A DNA stretch of 64,000 nt from positions 45,696,321-45,760,320 of the forward strand of contig AP025040.1 of the NCBI GenBank assembly GCA_036186865.1. The letters run 5' to 3'. A program made the translations under genes and the position numbers. The notes under the pieces were generated by a model. It was given only the letters and a program-made list of their open reading frames with translations. It was not told the DNA's origin and ran no database searches. The DNA comes from Eustoma russellianum (lineage: Eukaryota; Streptophyta; Magnoliopsida; Gentianales; Gentianaceae). Positions 23,595-32,866 of this stretch are shown here, one piece after another (positions within the stretch are counted from its first letter, which is position 1; every line of letters starts with the position of its first letter).

Positions 23595-24478
23595 TATACT
23601 TTACACATATTATAACATTTATATATATCATATGATGTCATGTATTATACCTAGTATCGAAAAAATTGGTTACATCTAACATAAATACAAGACTATATGC
23701 TTCAGACATTGTTCTCACCAATCATTTCATTTGTTTGTTACCCATAGCAATAAAATGATACGATATCCACCAGAGGTCTAATAATCTTGTGTCGGTAGCT
23801 CAGAACAAGAGGTCCCATGGTCTAGTGGTTAGGACATTGGACTCTGAATCCAGTAACCCGAGTTCAAATCTCGGTGGGACCTTTTCTTTTTCCCCCTATT
23901 ACTTGGGGATCTTAGACATGGAGTGAAGAGTGATGTTGTTCGCTTTACACTTCCATTTTGGCTGCGAAGAAAGAGATACATTAGGCTTATGACTCGAACG
24001 TCACAAAATACCAACTTAACAGTTGTTACAAAGATCATCTTCTTGTAATTATATTACTCCTTATGTACTTAAATATTTACATATGCTAATAAATAATCGG
24101 TCTAATTGGTTAGAGTGAGACATGTAATTATATTACTTCTTATGTACTTAAATATTTACATATGCTAATAAATAATCGGTCTAACTGGTTAGAGTGAGGC
24201 ATGAAGAGTAAGAGGTGTTGGTTTTAAATATTTGTAATTGCAATTTTCTTTCTATTTGTGTTGTCTTTTCTACCTTATAATCTAGTTATATGTTCTGGTC
24301 TATCATCACATTTTATAGTGTTTATTCATATACTTTACATATATTATAACATTTATATATATCATACGATGTCATGTATACCTAGTATCAAAAAAACTGG
24401 TTACATCTAACATAAATACAAGACTATATGTTTCAGACATTGTTGTCACCAATCATTTCATTTGTTTGTTACCCATAT
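23595..24478. repeat. Local direct duplication flanking the tRNA-Gln gene
   Basis: About 150 bp at 23595-23755 (CATATACTTTACACATATTA through TTGTTTGTTACCCATA) recurs at about 24332-24478 with a few substitutions and a small indel. The tRNA lies between the copies. A second direct repeat of 79 bp (24044-24122 and 24123-24201) sits inside the interval. Confidence 0.8.
23811..23882 (+). tRNA. trnQ-CUG: tRNA-Gln (anticodon CUG)
   Basis: A full 72-nt cloverleaf can be drawn. The 7-bp acceptor stem is GGTCCCA/TGGGACC. The A box is TGGTCTAGTGGTT. The anticodon stem TTGGA/TCCAG encloses the loop CTCTGAA, giving anticodon CTG (Gln). The T arm is CCGAGTTCAAATCTCGG with a normal B box. There is no intron. 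A T-rich pol III terminator (TTTTCTTTTT) starts immediately after. All stems are intact, so it is probably functional. Confidence 0.97.
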
Positions 24479-24646
24479 GATCTCCATGTTTTTCTTCCTC
24501 AGATTCTTGTAAGTTCGAGCATGAGTGGTGTGTTATTCATCTCAGTCTCTAGTAAGCTGCTCAGCTGTTCAGCTTGGCCCATGATCAATAAACACACCAC
24601 TCATGCTCGAGCTTACAAGGATCTGAGAAAGAAGAACATGGCGATC
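24479..24646. repeat. Long inverted repeat (about 58-bp arms, short loop), microRNA-precursor-like
   Basis: The left arm from 24479 (GATCTCCATGTTTTTCTTCC onward) is matched in inverted order by the right arm 24587-24646 (ending AAGAAGAACATGGCGATC). The arms differ at only a few positions and the loop is about 50 nt. Downstream of the right arm the sequence reads like a coiled-coil coding fragment (VELEKLNQEKEETE), so the hairpin may come from an inverted duplication of a gene fragment. Confidence 0.7.
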
Positions 24647-24725
24647 TAAGTTGAGCTTGAGAAGCTGAATCAGGAGAAAGAGGAGACCGAGACTTTAGCC
24701 CATGAACTCTATATCGTTGGCCAAT

Positions 24726-24729
24726 GAAC

Positions 24730-24770
<41 letters not shown>

Positions 24771-24935
24771 TTATAACATGTAGATTTTTTATTAGTTAAA
24801 TATAACTATATCTAGATGAACCATCATAAAATTATCGCCACAAATTTAATAGTCGTAAATGCAGTATGTGGGAGTTAATACATACATACATATACATATA
24901 TACACACATATGTGCGTGTGTGTATATATACGTGT
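24726..24935. repeat. TA/TG microsatellites
   Basis: (TA)n followed by (TG)n at about 24730-24772, and a mixed TACATA/TATATAC/GTGTGT tract at 24875-24935. The sequence after each tract (AACATGTAGATTTTTTATTAG) is also duplicated, so the microsatellite lies in a diverged tandem unit of about 180 bp. Confidence 0.8.
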
Positions 24936-25139
24936 ATGTATGTATAACATGTAGATTTTTTATTAGTCAAATATAACTATATTTAGGTGAACCATCATAA
25001 AATTATCGCAACCATATTAATAGTTGTTGGAATACTTCTAAAAGAAACTAAATGCAATATATGGAAATTAATATAAGACTATGATATTTAGAATTAGATT
25101 CAAAACCAACGCAAATGTATTTTAAAAACGAACGAACGA

Positions 25140-28100
25140 AGAAACAAAAAGAACAAAGCAGTGCTGGGTTTTTCCGCAACGACAAATCCGAGGGTTAAAG
25201 ACTTATCTGGGTCTAGTCGAATAATTTCAGAAGCTGGTTTGTGAATTTTGCCTCCATAATCAGGTCAGTTTATCTCACATGCCTCTGTTAATATAGGAAA
25301 AGTTACTGAAATGTGTAAAAGTTTCAGTATATATTGAGAGGATTGATCTAATTTTGAATCTACAAACATATAGGTTAGCTGAGTCATAGTATTGATGCAA
25401 GAAAGAGATGAAGAATTCTGAAAACTGTTGAAGATAGATTCTGCCCTGAGGCGATTATTTTCTTACCACTGCAGAGGAAGGAGAAAGAAGAAGGCGGAAT
25501 AGGATTAAACACCCAGAAATCTTGTATATTTTAGCAGGTAAGATGCATTATATCTATGTTTACGTAGTCTTAATTCAACGATATATTCCCCTGAGAGACG
25601 GGATCTAGATAAGTCTACCAAAAAGCTGCTGTGAAGGAAAAACATCAAACTCTTCTGTAATAAACTGTTTGATAGGGGGGGACAATCTTTTGGATCAGAC
25701 TTTTGATGTTCTATCTATATATTTTGTTAATGCCCTGGTAGTTGCTATCCTTTCTTGATCACAAGTTGTATCTACTCTTTCATTAAAATTTTATATCGAT
25801 TTATTACTTACATAGGTATCAAGCAAATTGGAGTCGTCAAGTGAAGCCCAAAGGTGTGTATTTTAGTTTGTAATTTATAAAAGCTTGAGCCTTTTCCGTT
25901 CTTTGATGTTTCTAGGATTTTCGGTTAATTCTCTGTCTGTCTATGTTGGATGAACACGGCCTTTTTGATTCCCCCCCCCCCCCCCCCCCTTTTCTTTTTT
26001 GTTACCTGTGTGCTTTAATTTCACTTGTTCGATGTTTGATTTCTCTTTGATGAGATTTTATGTCTAATCTTGTATGACGAATCATCAGAGATTGATTGTG
26101 AAGTGATGAATGAACATTTTATGGTTTTGTATTTAGATCATCAAGTTTGAAGTTAATTGCGTGTTGCATAGAATGCATCCTGATTTTGTAAATCGATGCA
26201 GTTCTCATTCTAAATCTGAGCATAGGTTTGGTAACCTGTACACTACCCATGCCTTTATGGGTCGTATTAATTTGTTTAGGAATCTGAGGTGAAAACTTAT
26301 GCTTTGTCCTTCTCCTTGTCTGATAGTGTGGAGGAGGTCTGACTTCCAGTAATAGTTGGCTGGGACTAGTAGTCATACGACCTTGTTTACTCAACCATCT
26401 CAAGCTAGCTCGCCATTTTGTTTGAACATTTCTTTTTGGCATGCTGAATATGTGAAAACCGGTTTAGTTGAAATGATTCTTTAACTTGCTTTGATGCCGT
26501 CATGTTTAGCAACAAAACACAAGCTGCTAGTGGTGAAGCCAAGATTTTTTAAAGCTTCAGAGGAAACAACTTAATGAGGAAAAACTTTAATATCATGTGA
26601 GTAGCTGTCTTGATGTAGGGGACGATGGATCAAGTTCCTACATATCTAACTAAAAGATCCATTTCCTTGGCAGAAAAAGCTCCTCCACACGAGCTTTAGA
26701 AAACTTGCTATCATTTATATAGTGACTGCTAATATTTTTTGCGAATACCGTATTTACAATTGCTGGAGGCATTTGTTAATCGTGTTTTTAATATACCGTT
26801 ACTTAGCATGTGTTTGATATCATTGTACAATTCTATCAAAAGCAGGAAGAGGAGCGTACATTCATTTCTCATTTAGTTTAAAGGGTACAAAGTATAGTCA
26901 CATTTTCTTTTCTTGGTCCCTATAGATTGGCCTCTTTCATAACCAAACAAATAGCTTTTGGTCTACATATGCTGTCAGTTTTTTTCCCTTATGACATATC
27001 TTGTTATGTACAAGACCTCATTTGTCTCGTACCTAAGACCATTTTATAACATGTGTTAATATTAAAAGTAGGAGCAGTAATTTAAATTTCAAGCACAGCG
27101 GCTGTGATTTCATTCACTCCTATATAAACTTGTTATCCTTTGGCTCCCCAATCCAATGCCTTAGAACATCATAACAGTCAACAGCACAGCACACAATCTT
27201 TTATTGCTGGGAGTCCCCTTTCCACAACAATGAGTCTTCTAGTAGCAGTGAGACAAAGCATCTATCTTTGTAGATAACATTTTGTTTCTGAAGGATAAGA
27301 AAGCGAAAAATATGCTTGAAGGCGTTACGCTGATGCTTATTATCTGAAGCATATTAACATTTTCCGAACTTGGATACAACCTGATTTAGGGGGTAAACTT
27401 CATTTCATTACCTAAGGCTTTCATATGTTTCTAGAATTGCATTACCATGTTGATTGCTGGAATTTGCAATTTTTTACTTAAAAGAATATGCAGTACGTAA
27501 AATTTGGTTTGGATTAAGCATATGATTATCACCATCTAAATTGTCCGTGCATACCACATATCCTTTTTGTTTTTTGAAAAAATATCAACTTTTAGTGCTG
27601 CTTCAACCTTTTACACCCTCTTTTCCATCTATTACACGATGTTTCTTTCACAGCATTGTATGTTCTATTCCCTCACTTTCCTCCTACTGTTGCATATGTT
27701 TCCATAATACATTTGTGGAGATGCCACCATTTGCACATAATGTCCAGTTGGTTCTTGATTTCTTCACTCCTCTCCATGGCTTGCTTTTGATCCATTGAAT
27801 GACAATGTTCCATTGGATGGAAGGCTGTCGACATCCTATATACATCACAACACTCCAGGCGTTTTTTGAGTATGCACAAGAGAAGAAGAGGTGCTCATGC
27901 GTCTTTATCAGTTCCTTGCATAACCAGCATCTATTTTTCTTCACTATTCCCCATTTCTGTAATCTATCCTGGGTTGGAAATCATTTCCAGCACTCCAGCC
28001 AAGCTAGTATCGCATGTCTTAGGATCCTTTTCTTCCACGAAATGATTTCTGTCCAGTCTAAATCTTGCCCTTCCTTCCCTAGCGATTCAGCTGCCCTTTT

Positions 28101-28565
28101 TAGTGTGAAATCTTCACCTTTTCCTGGTATCCATTTCCGCCAATCCTTATTTTGATTGAGGGCTACAGCTTCCCGAGTCTTTCAACAAACCTTCTGCATC
28201 TATCATCCATCCTTCTGGTTTCCACCTCCCACTTGCACTGTCCATCTATAATTGCCTCCTCCACTCTTGCATTTGCTCCCAGATTCAGCATGTCCTCATA
28301 GCATAGAGCCCCTTATGGGTGCCAATTTCCATACCAAAAAGACGTTCTTTCCCGTCCCACAGCTGTGTCTTGACTCGTTCTCCAAATATATCCTCGTGAG
28401 CTGTGATCTTCCTCCACATCTAGGAGTTCGTGTGCCTTCATTTGTAATCCCAGATTGTACTATCTTTTAGTATCACATTATGCACAGGTTAAAGCTAGTA
28501 TTTCTTTATTTCGTTTAGTTACCCGTGCCTGCATTTGTTTTCAGGTAACTGAGAAACATCTTGCA
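25140..28565 (+). other. Inferred 5' UTR exons and introns of the mitochondrial uL6 gene
   Basis: Candidate non-coding exons are one ending at 25263 (CAG before GTCAGT), 25475-25537 (after ACTGCAG, ending AGCAG before GTAAG) and 25816-25853 (after ACATAG, ending AAAG before GTGTGT). The acceptor TTTTCAG at 28544 leads into the coding exon. The last intron would be about 2.7 kb and contains a C19 homopolymer (25971-25989) and an L1-type LINE relic. The exon chain is inference from splice motifs. Confidence 0.4.
27650..28450 (-). pseudogene. L1-type LINE C-terminal (zinc-binding RVT) relic
   Basis: The minus strand encodes NRCWLCKELIKTHEHLFFSC followed by AYSKNAWSVV, the C-x2-C...H-x4-C zinc-binding domain found at the end of plant L1-type ORF2 proteins. 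Upstream sequence is full of stops but keeps weak resemblance. It is a short dead fragment lying in the inferred long 5' UTR intron of the uL6 gene. Confidence 0.65.
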
Positions 28566-28874
28566 ATGGAAGCCAAGTTCTTTCGGTTCCTTAAAATTGT
28601 TGGAGTTGGCTTCAAAGCCAGAGCTGAATCTGAAGGTCGTTTGTTGTACCTTAAGTTAGGCTATAGTCATGAGGTAGAACTCACCGTGCCTCCAGCCGTT
28701 AGAGTATTTTGCTTCAAACCCAACATAGTGTGTTGCACTGGAATTGACAAGCAAAGAGTACACCAATTTGCTGCTGCTGTACGTGGCTGTAAGCCTCCTG
28801 AAGTTTACAAGGGCAAAGGCATAATGTATATCGACGAAGTCATAAAGAAGAAGCAGGGAAAGAAATCTAAGTAG
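28566..28874 (+). CDS. RPL6: Mitochondrial ribosomal protein uL6 (RPL6), nuclear-encoded
   Basis: An uninterrupted frame of 102 residues starts MEAKFFRFLKIVGVGFKAR and ends in a basic tail KKKQGKKSK. It matches the plant mitochondrial 60S-type L6 protein (uL6m) in length and sequence pattern, including KLGYSHEVEL, CTGIDKQRVHQFAA and the uL6 signature PPEVYKGKGI. uL6 binds 23S-like rRNA near the sarcin-ricin loop in the large subunit. No cleavable presequence is visible, as is usual for this short plant protein. The coding region is a single exon; the acceptor TTTTCAG at 28544 lies 21 nt upstream of the ATG, so any introns are in the 5' UTR. The frame stays open upstream of the ATG but lacks family resemblance there. 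Confidence 0.94.
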   Translation: MEAKFFRFLKIVGVGFKARAESEGRLLYLKLGYSHEVELTVPPAVRVFCFKPNIVCCTGIDKQRVHQFAAAVRGCKPPEVYKGKGIMYIDEVIKKKQGKKSK

Positions 28875-29478
28875 TGACGGAGGTCCTCATATTTGGCGTA
28901 AAAGGGTTTTTTTTTTACCCTTGTTGCTGAGATTTTGCAATTGTTTGACCTTGATGGTTTACTGTCTCGTTGAAGAGGTGCCTTTTTTTATGCACAGGAT
29001 GTTTGCCCTTTATGACTGATGTCTTCTGATAATGTCATCTTGGTTAATCTGTAACTGGATAAAGCATTTTAATTTGTTTCTAGTGAGTTTGAGTCTGGGA
29101 TGTAATTGTGATCACTATCACGTCAACATTTAGTTCAAAGTGAAAGAGTCAAGCCAGTGTTGGAGCATCAAACTGGAAAGCAGGTTCTTTCAGTATTGTT
29201 GGGCCTTCGCAGGCATTTGGGTGTCTTTTGTGTCATACCCCCAGGCATTACATGACAACCCACAAGCATACATATTGCTATGGCTCACTGTCTCTGAGAT
29301 TTTTCCTTTCCTGATGCAAATTTTGGATCTTGATAATGAAGGAGCATTGGAATGCTTTCTATTAAAGATTGTGCAGCTCATATGCAAGTAATTTTATGCA
29401 AGACTGATGTGCATGCCTCCATCTCTATGCTTCAGCAGAAGCACTTTACAGAATGGTCTTGTCATTGACTCCTTAGTG
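28875..29478. other. 3' flank of the uL6 gene
   Basis: The first 250 bp probably hold the 3' UTR (T-rich, with several AATAAA-like variants). I see no further gene or recognisable repeat. Confidence 0.3.
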
Positions 29479-29493
29479 TGTGCCAAGTTTCTT

Positions 29494-29816
29494 CTTGAAG
29501 CAAAAGGCCAATACCCCTGGCTCCGGGGGCTTTCAATTTCACTGCCTCAGCCTCATGGAGTTTCATGGAGGATGCAAATCAGGAGCTCAGCGGCCTCCTA
29601 GATTGGTAAGCCTTTGCCAAAACCTACATAAGGTGTCTACTGCAAACTGGGTCAGCAACTCTTTAATCTGATTGGGCATGATACGATGGCGTAGACATTA
29701 CTGGTCCAGACAGCAGTATTGCATCCATGCTGCGCATGTTCCGGTTCGAACCTGCAACCTTTCTTGGAGAAATTTCACAACCCGAGTACTAACTGAGTTA
29801 TGCTCTGGGAACGATT
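29494..29816 (-). mobile_element. tRNA-derived SINE with 15-bp target duplication
   Basis: TGTGCCAAGTTTCTT occurs on both sides (29479-29493 and 29817-29831), a perfect 15-bp target-site duplication. On the minus strand the head near 29810 reads AGCATAACTCAGTTAGTACT with a B box-like GGTTCGAACC further in. The tail side contains GGATGCAAATCAGGAG. This defines a 323-bp member of the family also seen at 10755-11014. Confidence 0.75.
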
Positions 29817-29831
29817 GTGCCAAGTTTCTTG

Positions 29832-30720
29832 ATTTGCATAGAGCAAAAAATTGATGTTAGTTTCAACTTTACTTGTGATCTGAAAGAAAGAAGCTCTGAT
29901 GGAGTCATAGCTTGGTGGTCACCCAATGAATTTTGTTATACTGTTATTTTGGTCTTACTGTTATATAACAATGAAATAACAATAAGAACAGAAGTACCTG
30001 TATAGAACAAAATGATCGTGAAAATATGCAGCAACAAATCATCTAAAAGGAGAGGGAGACTCTTATATTAGGATTATTCAATGCACCAAGTCAATCAACA
30101 TTATGAGGCATTGACTACTTTAACCTTTTTCTTTGCTAGTTACATAATTGATTGTTTAATCTGGTGTTTGTGTAAAATCACTTCTTGGACAAGTATTTGA
30201 AAAAACACTAATAATACATATAATTGTCGAAACTACACTTTAGTATTATAACAACATATATCCAGTGCATCTAAAGCAGTAAAAGTTATTACTAAGGTTG
30301 AAAGACGCAGTATATCCAAACGACAGATAAATAATACAAATCAGTTTGTTTCATTATAGTACTAACCCAACTTTAATAATTTTCCACGAAAAGACGGGTT
30401 TTCTCCGTTTTAGTACAGAGTGGGAGTTCCAACAGGTCACATCGGGATTGTGTGTTTGTATCTTTTCCTATATGTTATGGTTATATCTTGATATGTTTTG
30501 CTCATTGTTAATGTATTTTTCTTTCAAGAGTTTTTTTTGTAAATGTTTCTTTCAAGAGTTATGTTTGTTTTTTATGTTTTTGTATGCTCTTTTAATGCTT
30601 TTGGTAAATGGTATTGGAAAAGTATGTTTAAATATTTTTAAAAATATGCTCCAAACTTATGTAGAAGCATGTGCATTGTCGTTTGGGAGTTTGGTGAATG
30701 ATTTGAACACTTTTATCTTT
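29832..30720. other. Gene-free AT-rich stretch
   Basis: I see no gene here. An open frame at 30346-30819 is T-rich, contains the repeated word TTTCTTTCAAGAG and has no recognisable domain. Confidence 0.3.
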
Positions 30721-30727
30721 GAGAATA

Positions 30728-31012
30728 TCACTTGGATCGATCCAAGTAAGAGTTGGATCGAACCAAGTGAAAGTGGAATAAAGTTAAGTGTTAAGAAGGA
30801 CATGGATCAATCAAGGTAAAGCACATCGATCGATCGATGTATATGTAGATCGATCGATGTGATGTGTTACAAGTCTGGAAGCTCTCAGTTCAACATGGAT
30901 CTCTCACGTCGATCGATCGAAGTGATCGATCCATGTGAATCAGAATCATTCTGTCCGACTTCGATCGATCACATCGATCGATCGAAGTGACATCGATCGA
31001 TCGATGTGCCAA
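30728..31012. repeat. Cluster of CGAT-rich palindromes
   Basis: Runs of ATCGATCGATCGAT-type sequence occur at about 30825-30861, 30906-30930 and 30959-31008. They are mostly in palindromic frames such as ACATCGATCGATCGATGT and CACTTCGATCGATCGA. Related TGGATCGATCCAAGT sequence lies at 30731. Together they could form several stable hairpins. Confidence 0.85.
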
Positions 31013-31029
31013 CGGACAGAACTTTTCAT

Positions 31030-31440
31030 GCTGAGTTGCATCTTTTGGTCCAAGAATCATCTCCCTTGACATTTGAACGTTAAACAACTGACTCAAGGGG
31101 TCTGAAAACTGCTGATACTTGTTTAAACAATACTTTTCTTCTATCCTAAAGCCTATATATAGGAGACTTGACTATCTTCCAAGACATAGAAAAACTCTTG
31201 TGAAATTTAGTGAAGAAATTTTCAGCAGTCTTCATCCTTCTTTTCTTCTACTTTCAAACACTTCTACATTGCAAGTTCATCTTCCTCTCGTAGAGTGAAC
31301 GATAGGAAGAAGCCGTTATATCCTGGGAGGCTTGTGCCAAGTAGTTCACATCGCTCGTGGTGGAGGCATTTTAGCTTTAAGGACAACAACATTTGTTGTG
31401 TCTCGACTTTCTACATTTCCTGCAATTTTCATTTGTATCT
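31030..31440 (+). mobile_element. Possible solo-LTR remnant
   Basis: A TATA-like CCTATATATAGG at about 31151 is followed by transcript-leader-like sequence and by GGAGGCATTTTAGCTTTAAGGAC, which resembles the end of some copia-type LTRs. No paired LTR, terminal TG/CA pair or target duplication was found, so this is tentative. Confidence 0.25.
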
Positions 31441-31636
31441 AGTTTGGTTTCCATATCTCCTCATCTTTTTCTAACAAATGGTGTGCATATTATCATGTAA
31501 CTTTGTTTTATATGCATAGAACATTTAAATATAAGATTATGAATATTGAAAAAATAACCAAAGTAACTCTGAATCACACTTAATAACAACTTACTTTCAA
31601 GTGACTTTTATAGAAGAAAGAAAAACACATACACAT

Positions 31637-31890
31637 ACAACAACAATATCACCTCATTATCTTAGAGGCTCCCACCAATAGCGAGATATGAGGAGATCAG
31701 ATATACGCAAATATACTCATATGTTAGAAACACATATAGGTTGTTTCTTGATGACCCATAATGAAAATTGCGTCAAACTGTATCGATCAACTGCTCCTTC
31801 ACCATATAAGAAACGCGACCAATTTAGTGAGTCATTTTACTTTATTCCATCATATTTTAATATCAAGAAGAAATGTGTCTATTTAAAATG
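31637..31890 (-). mobile_element. SINE-like repeat, TTG-tail family
   Basis: CAACAACAATATCACCTCATT, then GCGAGATATGAGGAGATCAGAT, TGTTAGAAACACATA and TCACCATATAAGAAACGCGACC follow the family order. No clear target duplication was seen. Confidence 0.6.
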
Positions 31891-32334
31891 GAAACTAAAA
31901 GCAAATAATAAATGCGAAAGGCACATAGAGTCGGCGGAAAAAGTATACACACTCTCATTTGTAATATAGAGTTTTGAATTTAGTTATCAACAGCGGTTTG
32001 TATGATGGTTCTGTTAAACAAATCAAGACTTAAAAGTTATTATTTTTACTTATACATATTTCTCGATTTTCATTATTATTTTTACTTAAAACTTACTATT
32101 TTTCTTTGTACACATTTTTATTTTCATTAAATTTTTACTTAAAAGTTATTATTTTTAATTATACACAAAAAGTATAGCACATATCGTGAAGCATTCCGGT
32201 TATTCTTTAGATTCTATACAAACGTAAAAGGTTAGTACACCAGAAACGTCGCCCAGTTAGACACGTTTTTAGATTTATATTATTAAAAACCTGTAACTCC
32301 AGGAGACGGTGGTGGAATCACCTCACCCTCTTTT
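31891..32334. other. Gene-free AT-rich stretch
   Basis: Repeated words such as TACTTAAAAGTTATTATTTTT recur about every 60 bp around 32030-32150, a small degenerate tandem repeat. Nothing coding was seen. Confidence 0.4.
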
Positions 32335-32597
32335 CCTTCGGCCCTCTCTCCACTGCCATCACGTGTTCTCCACCTTCTCTCATACACGCCTTGTTGATCG
32401 TCTTTCATTTAGCATCACTAATCCCTTCTTCTGTTACGTGGCGAACGTTATGGAGGAGGTGAAGGTTCCTTTGGCCTTCTCTCCAATGTCGTCACGTGTT
32501 TTCCACCTTCTTTCATACACGCTTTGTTTTTCATTTCTCATTTAACATCACTAATCCCTTCTACTGTTACATGGCGAACGTTATGGAGGACGTGAGG
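32335..32597 (+). promoter_or_regulatory. Tandemly duplicated 133-bp module with G-boxes upstream of the AE7-like gene
   Basis: Unit 1 (32335-32467) and unit 2 (32468-32597) align along their length. Each carries a CACGTG G-box (32360-32365 and 32493-32498), a TCATACACGC word and ATGGCGAACG-like sequence (CGTGGCGAACG in unit 1). The module ends about 270 bp upstream of the AE7-like start codon, so it lies in its likely promoter or leader. G-boxes bind plant bZIP/bHLH factors; activity here is inferred. Confidence 0.6.
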
Positions 32598-32866
32598 AAA
32601 AAAAGAGTGATGTGTCTCAACAGGGTGAGTTGGGAGGCGAAGGATGGAAGAAGCGGCTTGGCTCCACGTCACTAGCGAAAGCGGTGCGAGTCCTTTTCAG
32701 CTGCTAATCAATTTCCAAAGCAACACTCTACAATCCACATCGGTGACCAGTCGAAGACTTCAAGTACATCCCCCCTTCGATCTGTAATTTTCTCTTTTCG
32801 ATTTTCGTTCTGTAATTTCTAGGCAGATTTCCAGGAAAAGAAAAGGCGAAGCAAGAGGAAGAAGAA

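Noticed and set aside
25971..25989. C19 homopolymer as a structural element
   Set aside because: A long C run in an intron-like region is most simply a mononucleotide microsatellite and its length may be a sequencing artefact.
30346..30819. 157-codon frame
   Set aside because: The sequence is T-rich with repeated words and a phenylalanine-heavy translation that runs into the CGAT repeat; no domain or splice support.
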